Source: Nitrospira sp. CG24A
Lineage (GTDB): Bacteria; Nitrospirota; Nitrospiria; Nitrospirales; Nitrospiraceae
Length of the DNA stretch: 64,000 bases
Direction of reading: 5' to 3'
Assembly (NCBI GenBank): GCA_002869925.2
Contig: NEWT02000026.1
Location: 128,692-192,691 of the forward strand
Positions 46,502 to 55,443 of this stretch are shown piece after piece. Each line of letters starts with the position of its first letter. The first letter of the stretch is position 1. A program made the translations under genes and the position numbers. The notes below the pieces were generated by a model. That model searched no databases, was not told where the DNA came from, and was given only the letters and a program-made list of their open reading frames with translations.

Positions 46502-49048
46502 CTATTGCGGCCGAGTGATCCCGTCAACGGCATGTACGTATCCCACCCCCGCTTCTTTCAGCACCTGCCCCGTATACGACCGCTTCGACTTGGCGATTTC
46601 CTTCGGTGGTCCTTCTGCCACGATCTCGCCGCCTCGATCGCCACCTTCCGGTCCGAGATCGATGATCCAGTCGGCATTCTTGATGACATCGAGATTATGT
46701 TCGATGACCACGACGGTATTCCCCGCCTCGACCAATCGATCCAGCACATCGAGCAATCGCTGCACGTCGGCGAAATGAAGGCCGGTTGTCGGTTCATCCA
46801 AAATGTACATCGTGCGTCCGGTCGGACGTTTCGACAGCTCGCGCGAGAGTTTGACTCGTTGTGCCTCGCCCCCCGACAGTGTCGTTGCAGACTGTCCAAG
46901 TTTCACATAGTGCAACCCGACATCGTGCAAGGTGTCGAGCTTCCGCTTGATGAACGGGATATGTTCGAAGAACTCCACGGCATCGTCCACCGTCATATTC
47001 AATACATCGGCAATGCTCTTTCCCTTATGGTGAATCTCCATCGTCTCGCGGTTGTATCGTTGGCCCTTGCAGACCTCACAGGTCACATAGACGTCCGGAA
47101 GAAAATGCATCTCGATCTTGATCAACCCATCGCCCTGGCAGGCTTCGCAGCGGCCGCCCTTCACATTGAAACTGTAGCGGCCGGGCTTGTAACCACGAAC
47201 GCGAGACTCGGGCAGATTGGAGTAGAGGTCACGGATAAAACTGAACAGACCTGTATAGGTTGCAGGATTCGACCGCGGAGTCCGTCCGATCGGGGCCTGG
47301 TCGATGTCGATCACTTTATCGAGCGCCTCGACACCGAGAAGCTCCTTGCAGCCATCGATCTTCGGTTTTTTCTGATAGAGCAATTGGGAGAGGGAGTGGA
47401 ACAGCACCTCAAGCACCAGCGTGCTCTTTCCGGATCCCGATACGCCGGTCACGCAGGTGAGCAAGCCGAGCGGAATTTTGGTGGTCATTCCCTTGAGATT
47501 GTGTTTTTTGGCACCCACGATGGACAGCAGGCCCTTGGCCTTGCGCTGGCGGCGAGGCAGGCTGACCATCTGTGTGCCGCGGAGATACTGGCCCGTCAGC
47601 GAATTGAGATTCCCCATGACGTCGGTCGGCGTGCCTTGGGCAATGACTTGGCCTCCGTGTGTGCCGGCTCCAGGCCCCATATCCAGCAGATGGTCTGCCG
47701 CCATCATGGTTTCTGCATCGTGTTCCACCACCACCACCGTGTTGCCCAGGTCGCGCAGGCGCAGCAGGGTCTGGAGCAGGCGACGATTATCTCGTTGATG
47801 AAGACCGATCGACGGCTCGTCGAGGATATAGAGGACGCCGACAAGGCCGGAACCGATTTGCGTTGCCAGCCTGATGCGTTGACCTTCTCCGCCGGACAAG
47901 GTGGCGGCCGCACGATCCAAGGTCAGGTAGTCCAGTCCAACGTTGACGAGAAATCCAAGCCGTTCTCGAATTTCTTTCAAGATGCGATGGGCAATCGTCA
48001 ATTCGCGCTCGGTGAATTTCAACGAACCGAAGAAGTCGGTGGCGGCTCGTACGGAGAGATGCGTCACCTCCGCAATCGACTGTTTGGATATCTTGACGGA
48101 CAGGCTTTCAGGCCGCAGCCTTGCCCCCTTGCAGACCTCGCAGGGCTCCAACAACGTGAAATCTTCATCGTCCGCGGAGCCGGGCATCATGGCGTAGCCG
48201 ATGCCGTCGCAAGCAGGGCAGGCTCCATGCGGGCTATTGAACGAAAAGACGCGCGGCGTGATTTCCGGATAACTGACGCCGCAGCGGATGCAGGCGAGTG
48301 TCTCGCTATAGAGCGACACATTCCCATTGTCTGTGAGCACGCCGACCAGCCCACCAGCGAGTTTCAGCGAGGTCTCCACCGAGTCGGCCAACCGTCGCGT
48401 CAGCGCCTCGCCCTGTTTCATCACCAGCCGATCGACGACAATTTCGATGGTGTGTTTCTTCTGTTTATCGAGCGCGATGTCCTCGCCCAGATCCATCAAC
48501 CGGCCATCGACTCTCGCCCTGACGTAACCGGCCCGGCGCATGTCGAGGAGTTCCTTGCGATACTCCCCTTTCCTGCCACGGACGATTGGAGCCAGGAGCT
48601 GAAACTTGCACCCCTCCGGCAACAGGCCGATGGCATCGACCATCTGTTGCACAGTCTGTGCTGTTATTTCATCGCCACACTGAAAGCAGGAGGGTCGCCC
48701 GACCCGGGCAAAGAGGAGCCGGAGGTAGTCGTAAATCTCCGTGACGGTCCCGACCGTGGACCGAGGATTGTGGCTGGTGCTCTTTTGTTCGATGGAAATA
48801 GCGGGCGAGAGGCCTTCGATCGAGTCGACGTCGGGCTTGCCCATCTGTTCGAGGAACTGCCGGGCATAGGCCGAGAGCGACTCGACATACCGCCGTTGCC
48901 CTTCAGCATAGATCGTGTCGAAGGCCAGCGACGACTTGCCCGATCCGCTCAGCCCCGTAATCACGACGAGCCGGTCGCGCGGGATCGTCACGTCGATGTT
49001 CTTAAGGTTGTGCTCGCGGGCACCCTTGATGATGATCGAGTTGTGCAT
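46502..49048 (-). CDS. uvrA: Excinuclease ABC subunit A lacking the insertion domain
   Basis: DNA damage sensor of nucleotide excision repair. 848 residues, against about 940 for E. coli. Both ATPase halves are complete: Walker [10 protein letters not shown] and GVSGSGKST, signatures [12 protein letters not shown] and [12 protein letters not shown]. The first zinc finger (CIRCG...CPACDGIG) and the second (CEACQGDG...CEVCKGQR) are present. After the first zinc finger the sequence goes almost directly to [14 protein letters not shown], omitting about 90-100 residues corresponding to the insertion domain (E. coli about 287-398). ATG at 49048, divergent from ubiE. Confidence 0.95.
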   Translation of the reverse strand: MHNSIIIKGAREHNLKNIDVTIPRDRLVVITGLSGSGKSSLAFDTIYAEGQRRYVESLSAYARQFLEQMGKPDVDSIEGLSPAISIEQKSTSHNPRSTVGTVTEIYDYLRLLFARVGRPSCFQCGDEITAQTVQQMVDAIGLLPEGCKFQLLAPIVRGRKGEYRKELLDMRRAGYVRARVDGRLMDLGEDIALDKQKKHTIEIVVDRLVMKQGEALTRRLADSVETSLKLAGGLVGVLTDNGNVSLYSETLACIRCGVSYPEITPRVFSFNSPHGACPACDGIGYAMMPGSADDEDFTLLEPCEVCKGARLRPESLSVKISKQSIAEVTHLSVRAATDFFGSLKFTERELTIAHRILKEIRERLGFLVNVGLDYLTLDRAAATLSGGEGQRIRLATQIGSGLVGVLYILDEPSIGLHQRDNRRLLQTLLRLRDLGNTVVVVEHDAETMMAADHLLDMGPGAGTHGGQVIAQGTPTDVMGNLNSLTGQYLRGTQMVSLPRRQRKAKGLLSIVGAKKHNLKGMTTKIPLGLLTCVTGVSGSGKSTLVLEVLFHSLSQLLYQKKPKIDGCKELLGVEALDKVIDIDQAPIGRTPRSNPATYTGLFSFIRDLYSNLPESRVRGYKPGRYSFNVKGGRCEACQGDGLIKIEMHFLPDVYVTCEVCKGQRYNRETMEIHHKGKSIADVLNMTVDDAVEFFEHIPFIKRKLDTLHDVGLHYVKLGQSATTLSGGEAQRVKLSRELSKRPTGRTMYILDEPTTGLHFADVQRLLDVLDRLVEAGNTVVVIEHNLDVIKNADWIIDLGPEGGDRGGEIVAEGPPKEIAKSKRSYTGQVLKEAGVGYVHAVDGITRPQ

Positions 49049-49115
49049 AGGGGCGGGATTATAGCATGAGGATTTAGCTATCTTGACAAACCTGGAAGCC
49101 GGGTGCTACCACGCT

Positions 49116-49901
49116 ATGATGGTACACGTGGATACACCGCCTGTTCAGAAGGGGACCGACGCCCCAGCGGCACCGGTTGCCGTCTCGACTTGGACGGGTT
49201 CGGCACGCGAACAAGCCGTTCAGCGGATGTTTACGTCGATTGCGGGCGTCTATGACCTGAACAACACGCTGTTAAGTTTTGGACTGCATTACCGGTGGAA
49301 GAAGATTACCGCCTCCTATGTCCCCGTCACGACTGGAGGCCGGGCGCTTGATGTCGGCTCAGGCACAGCTGATCTGGCGCTCTTGGTCGAACCGCGCATG
49401 GGGGACAATGGCCGTGTGATTGCCTCTGACTTGAACCATGCCATGCTGGTCGAGGGGCTCAAGAAAGTCACCGGACGGGGCTTGGGGAAGAAGATTACCT
49501 GTCTCGAAGCCAACGCCGAGCATCTGGGATTTCCCGATAGGACCTTCAATGCCGTAACCACCGGGTTTTGCATGAGAAACGTCGGAGACCTTCGACAAGC
49601 GCTCACGGATATTCACCGTATTTTGCAACCAGGCGGCCGGTTTGTGTGCCTGGAGTTTTCCCGACCGATCTTTGGGTGGTTGCGGGCCCTGTACGATTGG
49701 TATTCGTTCCGGCTGCTTCCCTGGATCGGCACAAAAGTGGCGCATGACACAACCGGCGTGTATGAATATCTTCCAGCCTCCATTCGGAATTTCCCGGACC
49801 AGGAACGATTGAAGCAGATGCTTCTCGACGTAGGCTATCGTCAGGTCACGTATCGCAACCTGAGCGGAGGGATCGTGGCAATACATGTGGCAACGAAATA
49901 A
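49116..49901 (+). CDS. ubiE: Demethylmenaquinone/ubiquinone C-methyltransferase
   Basis: 261-residue class I methyltransferase with UbiE/MenG signatures: RMFTSIAGVYDLNNTLLSFGLHYRWKK, ALDVGSGTADLALL, DRTFNAVTTGFCMRNVGDLRQAL, and GGRFVCLEFSRP. It methylates the menaquinone precursor; menaquinone would be the likely partner of the nuo complex (inference). ATG at 49116; an in-frame TTG at 49083 is possible. TTGACA at 49083-49088 may belong to a promoter, but no good -10 box at correct spacing was found. Confidence 0.92.
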   Translation: MMVHVDTPPVQKGTDAPAAPVAVSTWTGSAREQAVQRMFTSIAGVYDLNNTLLSFGLHYRWKKITASYVPVTTGGRALDVGSGTADLALLVEPRMGDNGRVIASDLNHAMLVEGLKKVTGRGLGKKITCLEANAEHLGFPDRTFNAVTTGFCMRNVGDLRQALTDIHRILQPGGRFVCLEFSRPIFGWLRALYDWYSFRLLPWIGTKVAHDTTGVYEYLPASIRNFPDQERLKQMLLDVGYRQVTYRNLSGGIVAIHVATK

Positions 49902-49980
49902 CCGTGAGGCGTTAGACGTGAAACATAAGGCGACAAGAATGATCGATCCACCCCTTATGCCTCACGCCTCACACCTCACG
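49902..49980. repeat. GTGAGGCGTTAGAC-type palindromic element
   Basis: Left arm 49902-49932 (GTGAGGCGTTAGACGTGAAA then CATAAGGCG); right arm 49952-49980 (CCTTATGCCTCACGCCTCAC then ACCTCACG). The arms pair closely. It lies between ubiE and the radical SAM gene, ending 11 bp before the latter. Confidence 0.8.
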
Positions 49981-49991
49981 AAGTAACCAGT

Positions 49992-51620
49992 ATGAACTCT
50001 ATTCTGTATATTTTCCTTCCCTGCAAGAAGGTCTACCCCATCGGGGTGACCTATCTCGCTGATTTTATTCATCGGCGCAAGCCTGATGTACGGCAGCGCA
50101 TTCTCGATCTCTCCCTCTTTCCCGATTCCCAACGGCTCAGCGCCGTTCGCGATGCTGCCGCTGAGTTCAAGCCGGACCTTGTCTGTTTCTCCTGGCGCGA
50201 CATTCAGATCTTTTCCCCGCACGAGGGAGACTCCTCGCTGGAACATGCGTTTAATTTTTACTTTGCCAGCAACCCACTCAAGCGGGTTGCCGCCTCGTTT
50301 GCGGGGGTGAAGCAGCTTTACCGCTACTACAGCCATATCCGGGCGGCGCTCTCCTATCCCTGGCTGATTGCGAAGGAATTTCCGAAGGCGCAGATCATGA
50401 TCGGTGGTGGAGCCTTTACCGCTTTTGCCGACCAGCTCATTCAGAAACTTCCGGAAGGCGTCATCGGGATTCTCGGGGAAGGTGAAGATGCCATCCTCAA
50501 GGTGATTGAAGGCCAGTCGCTAGAGAACGAGCGCTATATTCTCAGGGAAGGAAAGACGGTGAGAAAAGGTCAGCAGGGTTCGCCGGCTCTGCTCGATGCC
50601 TTGACGGTCGACTTGCCTTACCTGACCACGATTTTCCCTCAGCATCGGGAATATCTGGACGAGTCCATCGGGGTTCAATCGAAGCGAGGCTGCCCCTACG
50701 ACTGCGCGTTCTGTCTCTACCCCTATATTGAAGGGAAGCGAGTCCGCTATCGGCCACCCGCCATGGTCGTGAAAGATATTTCTCAGCACTATCATCAATG
50801 GGGTGCCAGGCGGTTTTGGTTCACGGACGCCCAGTTCATTACCGGGAAAGAGGCCTATCCCCAATGCACTGAGATTCTTGAGCGGATTCTCGCCGAGAAG
50901 CTGGAGATCGAATGGTCCGGCTATATCAGGACTTCGCTGATTACCCCGGAACTGGCCAAGCTCATGGTCCGGTCTGGCGTCGGCGATCTCGAAGTGGCCA
51001 TTACGTCGGGCTCTCAGATGGTGCTGAACGATCTCCACATGGGATTCAAGCTCGAGCGGCTCTACGATGGTTGTCGTTATCTGGCGGAGGCGGGATTCAA
51101 AGGGAAGGTCATTCTCAACTACTCGTTGAATAGCCCAAAAGAAACCGAGGAGTCCTTGCTCCAAAGCGTGGAGTCCTATAAAAAGGTCGCCTCGATCCTG
51201 GGTGAAGAGCGAGTGTTCCCCCTGATGTTCTTTCTGGGCATTCAGCCAAACACCGATCTGGAAGAACGGCTATTAGAGGAAGGTTACCTCTCGGCAGGCT
51301 ATAACCCACTGATGCTGACCCCGACGAGTATCAGAAAGCTCCTCTACAACCCGGCGCCACTCAACTCGTTTATCGCCAAGGCCTGCCTCATGGCCTGGGA
51401 ACGAAAAGATGGTAGTAGGGATCCACGGAAATGGACGGGGTCTCTCTCTCAGGCTCCAACAGAATCAGGCTCTTACGCCGATAAAAATTTGATCAAGGGC
51501 ATCGAGGGAAATTCCGGACGCGACGCGCTCCTCTCTCTGGAAGAAATCCTCCGATCCCGGCAATCGATTCGCTCCGCAAAGGATTCGAGCGAACGATCCG
51601 TCATCACCCCAGCATCGTAA
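49992..51620 (+). CDS. B12-binding-domain radical SAM protein
   Basis: 542 residues. N-terminal cobalamin-binding-like Rossmann region (about 1-160: YIFLPCKKVYPIGVTYLADFI, AEFKPDLVCFSWRD, QIMIGGGAFTAFADQ), then a radical SAM barrel with CPYDCAFC (about residue 235) and the SAM-binding GSQ phrase. Members methylate or rearrange unreactive carbon centres; the substrate is unknown here. The C-terminal 80 residues are low in conservation and basic. Possibly cotranscribed with ubiE. Confidence 0.88.
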   Translation: MNSILYIFLPCKKVYPIGVTYLADFIHRRKPDVRQRILDLSLFPDSQRLSAVRDAAAEFKPDLVCFSWRDIQIFSPHEGDSSLEHAFNFYFASNPLKRVAASFAGVKQLYRYYSHIRAALSYPWLIAKEFPKAQIMIGGGAFTAFADQLIQKLPEGVIGILGEGEDAILKVIEGQSLENERYILREGKTVRKGQQGSPALLDALTVDLPYLTTIFPQHREYLDESIGVQSKRGCPYDCAFCLYPYIEGKRVRYRPPAMVVKDISQHYHQWGARRFWFTDAQFITGKEAYPQCTEILERILAEKLEIEWSGYIRTSLITPELAKLMVRSGVGDLEVAITSGSQMVLNDLHMGFKLERLYDGCRYLAEAGFKGKVILNYSLNSPKETEESLLQSVESYKKVASILGEERVFPLMFFLGIQPNTDLEERLLEEGYLSAGYNPLMLTPTSIRKLLYNPAPLNSFIAKACLMAWERKDGSRDPRKWTGSLSQAPTESGSYADKNLIKGIEGNSGRDALLSLEEILRSRQSIRSAKDSSERSVITPAS

Positions 51621-51779
51621 CGCCGTCTGAGCCTCCCCACGGCGACGCCTTGCATTCGAATTCAGACCGGTGCTAGCATACACATTCTTTGAGGCGTGGA
51701 ACGCACGTCAACCGTTTGGAATTTTTGATAATTACTCTCGTTCGCCCTGGCCTGGAGGGCATCCTGAGGAGACACCTTG

Positions 51780-53885
51780 ATGTATAAGACGATCTACGTA
51801 CCGGTCGATAACTCCGACCATTCCAATACAGCCGTCGACGTCGGAGTTCATTTCGCCAAAACCTTCGGCTCGAAGATCGTGGGGAGCCACGTGTATGCAG
51901 CCAAAATGCATGATAAGCGCTTCAAGCAGATGGAAGCGGGCTTGCCGGAAGAGTACCATGATGAAAAAGAGCTCGACCGCCAGCGCCAAATCCACGATTC
52001 GCTGATTACCCGCGGCCTCCAGATTATCACCGATTCCTACCTCGACTATGTCGATAAGAAATGTGCGGAAAACAACCTCCCGATCGAGCGCCGCTCGCTC
52101 GAAGGCCGGAATTGGAAAGTGCTGGCCGAAGACATCAATACCAATGCCTACGATCTGGTGATCATGGGGGCCTTGGGTGTCGGCGCCGTGAAGGATAGCG
52201 TGATTGGCAGCAATACCGAGCGCGTGCTGCGTCGTGTGCGGAATTCGGACATGCTGATTATCAAGCAAATCCAGCCCATGACCGGTGGGAGAATCGTGGT
52301 GGCGGTGGACGGCAGCCCCTATTCCTTCGGCGGGCTCATGACCGGCCTCGCGCTGGGCAAGGCCTTCAACATGCCGGTCGAAGCTATTTCGGCCTTCGAC
52401 CCCTATTTCCACTATGCCGCCTTTCACAGTATCTCGGGCGTCCTCAATGAGGAAGCAGGCAAGGTGTTCCGCTTCAAGGAGCAGGAGAAGCTGCACGAGG
52501 AAATCATCGACAGTGGCCTCGCAAAGATCTACCAGTCGCACCTCGACATCTGCCGTGAACTCGCTCAGGCCGAACAAACTGATGTCAAGACCACCTTGTT
52601 GGATGGCAAGGCCTTCGAGAAAATCATTCAATATGTGCGCAAGGATATCCCGGCATTGCTGATCGTTGGACGGATCGGCGTGCACAGCGACGAGGATATG
52701 GACATCGGCAGCAACACGGAAAATCTGTTGCGGTCCGCGCCCTGTAATATCCTGGTGTCGAACCGGAAGTATGTGCCGCCGATCGACACGCTGGCGGAAT
52801 ACACGATCGCCTGGACTGAAGAAGCCCTCCGCCGGATGGATAAGATCCCCGTATTTGCCAGAGGGGTCGCCAAGACCGCGATTCACCGCTACGCCATCGA
52901 AAAGGGCCATACCATCATCAGCAACACGGTCGTCGATTCAGCTGTGGGAGATCTCCTGCCCAAGGGGGCGATGGATGCCATGCACGCGCTGGGTGGCAGT
53001 CTGGATGCCGCAGGCATCGACCGAGAAAAAATGCAGGCTGACGAATCCGTGATGAAGGATCTCATGGGCTCGACGCTTAGCGGCATGATGACCGAGGTTG
53101 TGGAAGAAAAGCCGAAAGTGAGTGCCAGCACCCAAGCCTACTTGGACCGGATGAACCAGAATTACTTCGTCTGCGACGGCTGCGGCTACATCGGAAAGGG
53201 TGAGACACCCGTGAAGTGCCCTGTCTGCGCCGCAGGAGGCGATCGTTTCAAACTGGTCGACAAGCAGCTTTTTGAAGCAGCGGCGCACGTGGAGGGGGTT
53301 CTCGAAACCGACCTGGCCTACGATGACGTTCCCATGCAATGGACGAAAGATGCCAAAGAGGGAATCCGTGCGGTCCCAGCCGGCTTCCAACGTAGGCGCG
53401 CTAAGGCCAAAATCGAGAAGACTGCTCGCAAACTCGGCATGACCACGATCACGCTGGAATATGCCGCACCCATGATCCAGGAGGCGGCCTCAGAGGATTA
53501 CACCCCCATCTTTGCGAATAAAGGACCCGGCGCCTCCACCGCAGCCCAGGCTGCCGTGGCTGCTGCAACGAGCGGCACCAATGGCGCGACCTCCATGGAT
53601 GAGAACGGTCAAGGGAATGGCCACGCGGCGGAACCTTCCCCCGCCGTTCCCTACAGCTGGCTACCCGAAGCGCAGTCACGGCTTGAGCGGGCTCCTGAAG
53701 GGTTTATGCGCGACTGTACGCGTGCCCTCATTGAAAAACATGCCGATAAGCTCGGCGTCACGGTCATCACGGCTGAAGTGGCTCATGAGGGCATTGAGCA
53801 GGCTAAGGACTACATGGCGGAAGCCATGAAGACCGGCAACCTGAAGGACATGATTGCCAACCTGACCGGCAAGGGCAAGTCATAA
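51780..53885 (+). CDS. USP-USP-PCP_red-zinc ribbon-PCP_red-PCP_red protein
   Basis: 701 residues of unusual composition. Universal stress protein domain 1 (1-162) and domain 2 (170-328) both keep the ATP-binding G-2x-G-9x-GS pattern (G130-G133-G143S and G297-G300-G310S). Three domains like the C-terminal piece of light-independent protochlorophyllide reductase (PCP_red) follow at 341-385 (WTEEALRRMDKIPVFARG), 520-562 (WTKDAKEGIRAVPAGFQ) and 625-672 (WLPEAQSRLERAPEGFM). A rubredoxin-like zinc ribbon (C465, C468, C480, C483) lies between the first two. ATG at 51780 with GAGGAG 8 bp ahead; TTG at 51777 is adjacent. Upstream of the SPASM gene, which also carries PCP_red. Confidence 0.88.
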   Translation: MYKTIYVPVDNSDHSNTAVDVGVHFAKTFGSKIVGSHVYAAKMHDKRFKQMEAGLPEEYHDEKELDRQRQIHDSLITRGLQIITDSYLDYVDKKCAENNLPIERRSLEGRNWKVLAEDINTNAYDLVIMGALGVGAVKDSVIGSNTERVLRRVRNSDMLIIKQIQPMTGGRIVVAVDGSPYSFGGLMTGLALGKAFNMPVEAISAFDPYFHYAAFHSISGVLNEEAGKVFRFKEQEKLHEEIIDSGLAKIYQSHLDICRELAQAEQTDVKTTLLDGKAFEKIIQYVRKDIPALLIVGRIGVHSDEDMDIGSNTENLLRSAPCNILVSNRKYVPPIDTLAEYTIAWTEEALRRMDKIPVFARGVAKTAIHRYAIEKGHTIISNTVVDSAVGDLLPKGAMDAMHALGGSLDAAGIDREKMQADESVMKDLMGSTLSGMMTEVVEEKPKVSASTQAYLDRMNQNYFVCDGCGYIGKGETPVKCPVCAAGGDRFKLVDKQLFEAAAHVEGVLETDLAYDDVPMQWTKDAKEGIRAVPAGFQRRRAKAKIEKTARKLGMTTITLEYAAPMIQEAASEDYTPIFANKGPGASTAAQAAVAAATSGTNGATSMDENGQGNGHAAEPSPAVPYSWLPEAQSRLERAPEGFMRDCTRALIEKHADKLGVTVITAEVAHEGIEQAKDYMAEAMKTGNLKDMIANLTGKGKS

Positions 53886-53962
53886 GTGCTGTATCCTGAA
53901 CGCTGAGTAAAAGGACCGATTCACTTCTACTATTCCCAACTCAGCACGTCGCACTCAGCGCC
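53886..53962. repeat. AACGCTGAGT-type palindromic element
   Basis: Left arm GTGCTGTATCCTGAACGCTGAGT (53886-53908), right arm AACTCAGCACGTCGCACTCAGCGCC (53938-53962); complementary by unit. It lies between the two PCP_red genes, ending 10 bp before the second start, which has no Shine-Dalgarno sequence. Confidence 0.65.
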
Positions 53963-53972
53963 AGATTAATTT

Positions 53973-55367
53973 ATGGGTAAATCGCTTCCAATTTTTAATG
54001 CACCGTCTCCAGCGGGCGCATTCGGCAATATTCAGCAACAGGTCTCACAGTTCTTTAGCCCGCCATCCCCGGCTGCTGCGCCGCACGATGGCCGGACGGT
54101 CGATGACTTCAAGCCCTATCTCATCGCGCTGAACCTCACGAAGCGTTGTAATCTCAAATGCGATCATTGCTATCTCGATGCGACGACGAAATCCGCAGGC
54201 GGGGATGATGAACTCTCGACCGAAGAGTGCTACACACTCATCGATCAGATTGCCGTGGTCAACAAAGGTTGTCTCCTCGTAATCACGGGAGGCGAACCGC
54301 TCGTTCGCCCCGACATCCTCGACATCGCGCGGCATGCCGTGAAACTCGGTTTCATGGTGGTGTTCGGAACCAACGGCATGTTGATCGATGACCAGATGGC
54401 GAAGACCTTGGTCGAGATCGGCGTGATGGGCATGGGTATCAGTATCGATTCGCTCGACTCGGAGAAACACAATCGTTTCCGAGGAGTACCTGGCGCATGG
54501 GAGGCCGCGCTCGCCGGCATCGAGGCCTGTAAGCGGAACGGATTGGCTTTCCAAGTGCACTTCAGCGCACAGCCCATGAATTACCAGGAGCTGCCCTCGG
54601 TGATCGATTGGGCACACCAGCTTGGCGCTAAAGTGCTGAATGTCTTCTTCATGGTCTGCACCGGTCGCGGCGAAGAACTCACCGACATCACCCCGACCCA
54701 ATACGAAGAGGTGCTTGGCTACCTGGTCAATTGTCAGGATAATTACAAGGGCATGCTCGTCAGGGCTCGTTGTGCGCCGCATTTCAAACGGCTTGCATAT
54801 GAGCAAGACCCGAATTCTCCGATCACCAAAGCGACGGGCTATATGGGGGGTGGCTGCCTTGCCGGTACGAACTACGCGCGCGTGACCCCTAACGGTGAAC
54901 TGACCCCTTGCCCCTATATGCCGCTTTCCGCCGGGAATATCCGCGAGACCAGCTTCGTCGATCTGTGGGAACAGTCCGATGTATTTAATTCTTTTCGCTA
55001 CCCGCACCTGAAGGGTAAATGTGGCGATTGTGAATACACCGACATCTGTGGCGGCTGCCGCGCGCGCCCCTACGTCGATCACGGAGACTGGCTGGACGAA
55101 GATCAATGGTGTCTCTACACGCCGAAGGGTGGAGAGAAAATCAAAGTCGCATTTAATACGCCGGAAGAAAGTTCTGTGGCGTGGGATGAAGATTCAGAAA
55201 CTCGACTCAACCGGATTCCCTACTTCTTGCGCGCCATGGTGAAAAAAGGCGTTGAAAAGCATGCCCGTGAGAATGACATCCCTCTTATTACAATCGAGCT
55301 GATGGAAGAACTCCGCAAGAAACGATTCGGCAACGATGCCCCGGTCTTCAATTTCGACGTAAAATAA
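53973..55367 (+). CDS. Radical SAM/SPASM protein (NirJ/AhbD-like) with C-terminal PCP_red domain
   Basis: 464 residues. The radical SAM motif is CNLKCDHC (C59, C63, C66), followed by TGGEPLVRPDILD. The SPASM region has GGCLAGTNYARVTPNGELTPCPYMPLSAGN and CGDCEYTDICGGCRARPY, as in the heme-related enzymes NirJ (heme d1), AhbC and AhbD. The extra C-terminus (about 400-450: WDEDSETRLNRIPYFLRAMV, then EKHARENDIPLITIELM) is a PCP_red-type domain, absent from these enzymes as I know them. Likely modifies a tetrapyrrole or peptide; a heme link is inference. The N-terminus is Pro/Ala-rich. Confidence 0.9.
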   Translation: MGKSLPIFNAPSPAGAFGNIQQQVSQFFSPPSPAAAPHDGRTVDDFKPYLIALNLTKRCNLKCDHCYLDATTKSAGGDDELSTEECYTLIDQIAVVNKGCLLVITGGEPLVRPDILDIARHAVKLGFMVVFGTNGMLIDDQMAKTLVEIGVMGMGISIDSLDSEKHNRFRGVPGAWEAALAGIEACKRNGLAFQVHFSAQPMNYQELPSVIDWAHQLGAKVLNVFFMVCTGRGEELTDITPTQYEEVLGYLVNCQDNYKGMLVRARCAPHFKRLAYEQDPNSPITKATGYMGGGCLAGTNYARVTPNGELTPCPYMPLSAGNIRETSFVDLWEQSDVFNSFRYPHLKGKCGDCEYTDICGGCRARPYVDHGDWLDEDQWCLYTPKGGEKIKVAFNTPEESSVAWDEDSETRLNRIPYFLRAMVKKGVEKHARENDIPLITIELMEELRKKRFGNDAPVFNFDVK

Positions 55368-55443
55368 GGACTGAGGAGCCGGGGACCGTACCCACTAGGG
55401 GCCGTGAGCGCCCGCCGCCCTCTCGCTCCTCCCACATCGACCT

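Noticed and set aside
46505-49069. 854-codon plus-strand open frame opposite uvrA
   Set aside because: It is a codon-bias shadow of uvrA; the protein is low in conserved motifs and uvrA on the other strand is unmistakable.
49083-49120. TTGACA promoter for ubiE
   Set aside because: The -35 box is perfect but the only TATGAT is 26 bp away and overlaps the start codon; no acceptable spacing.
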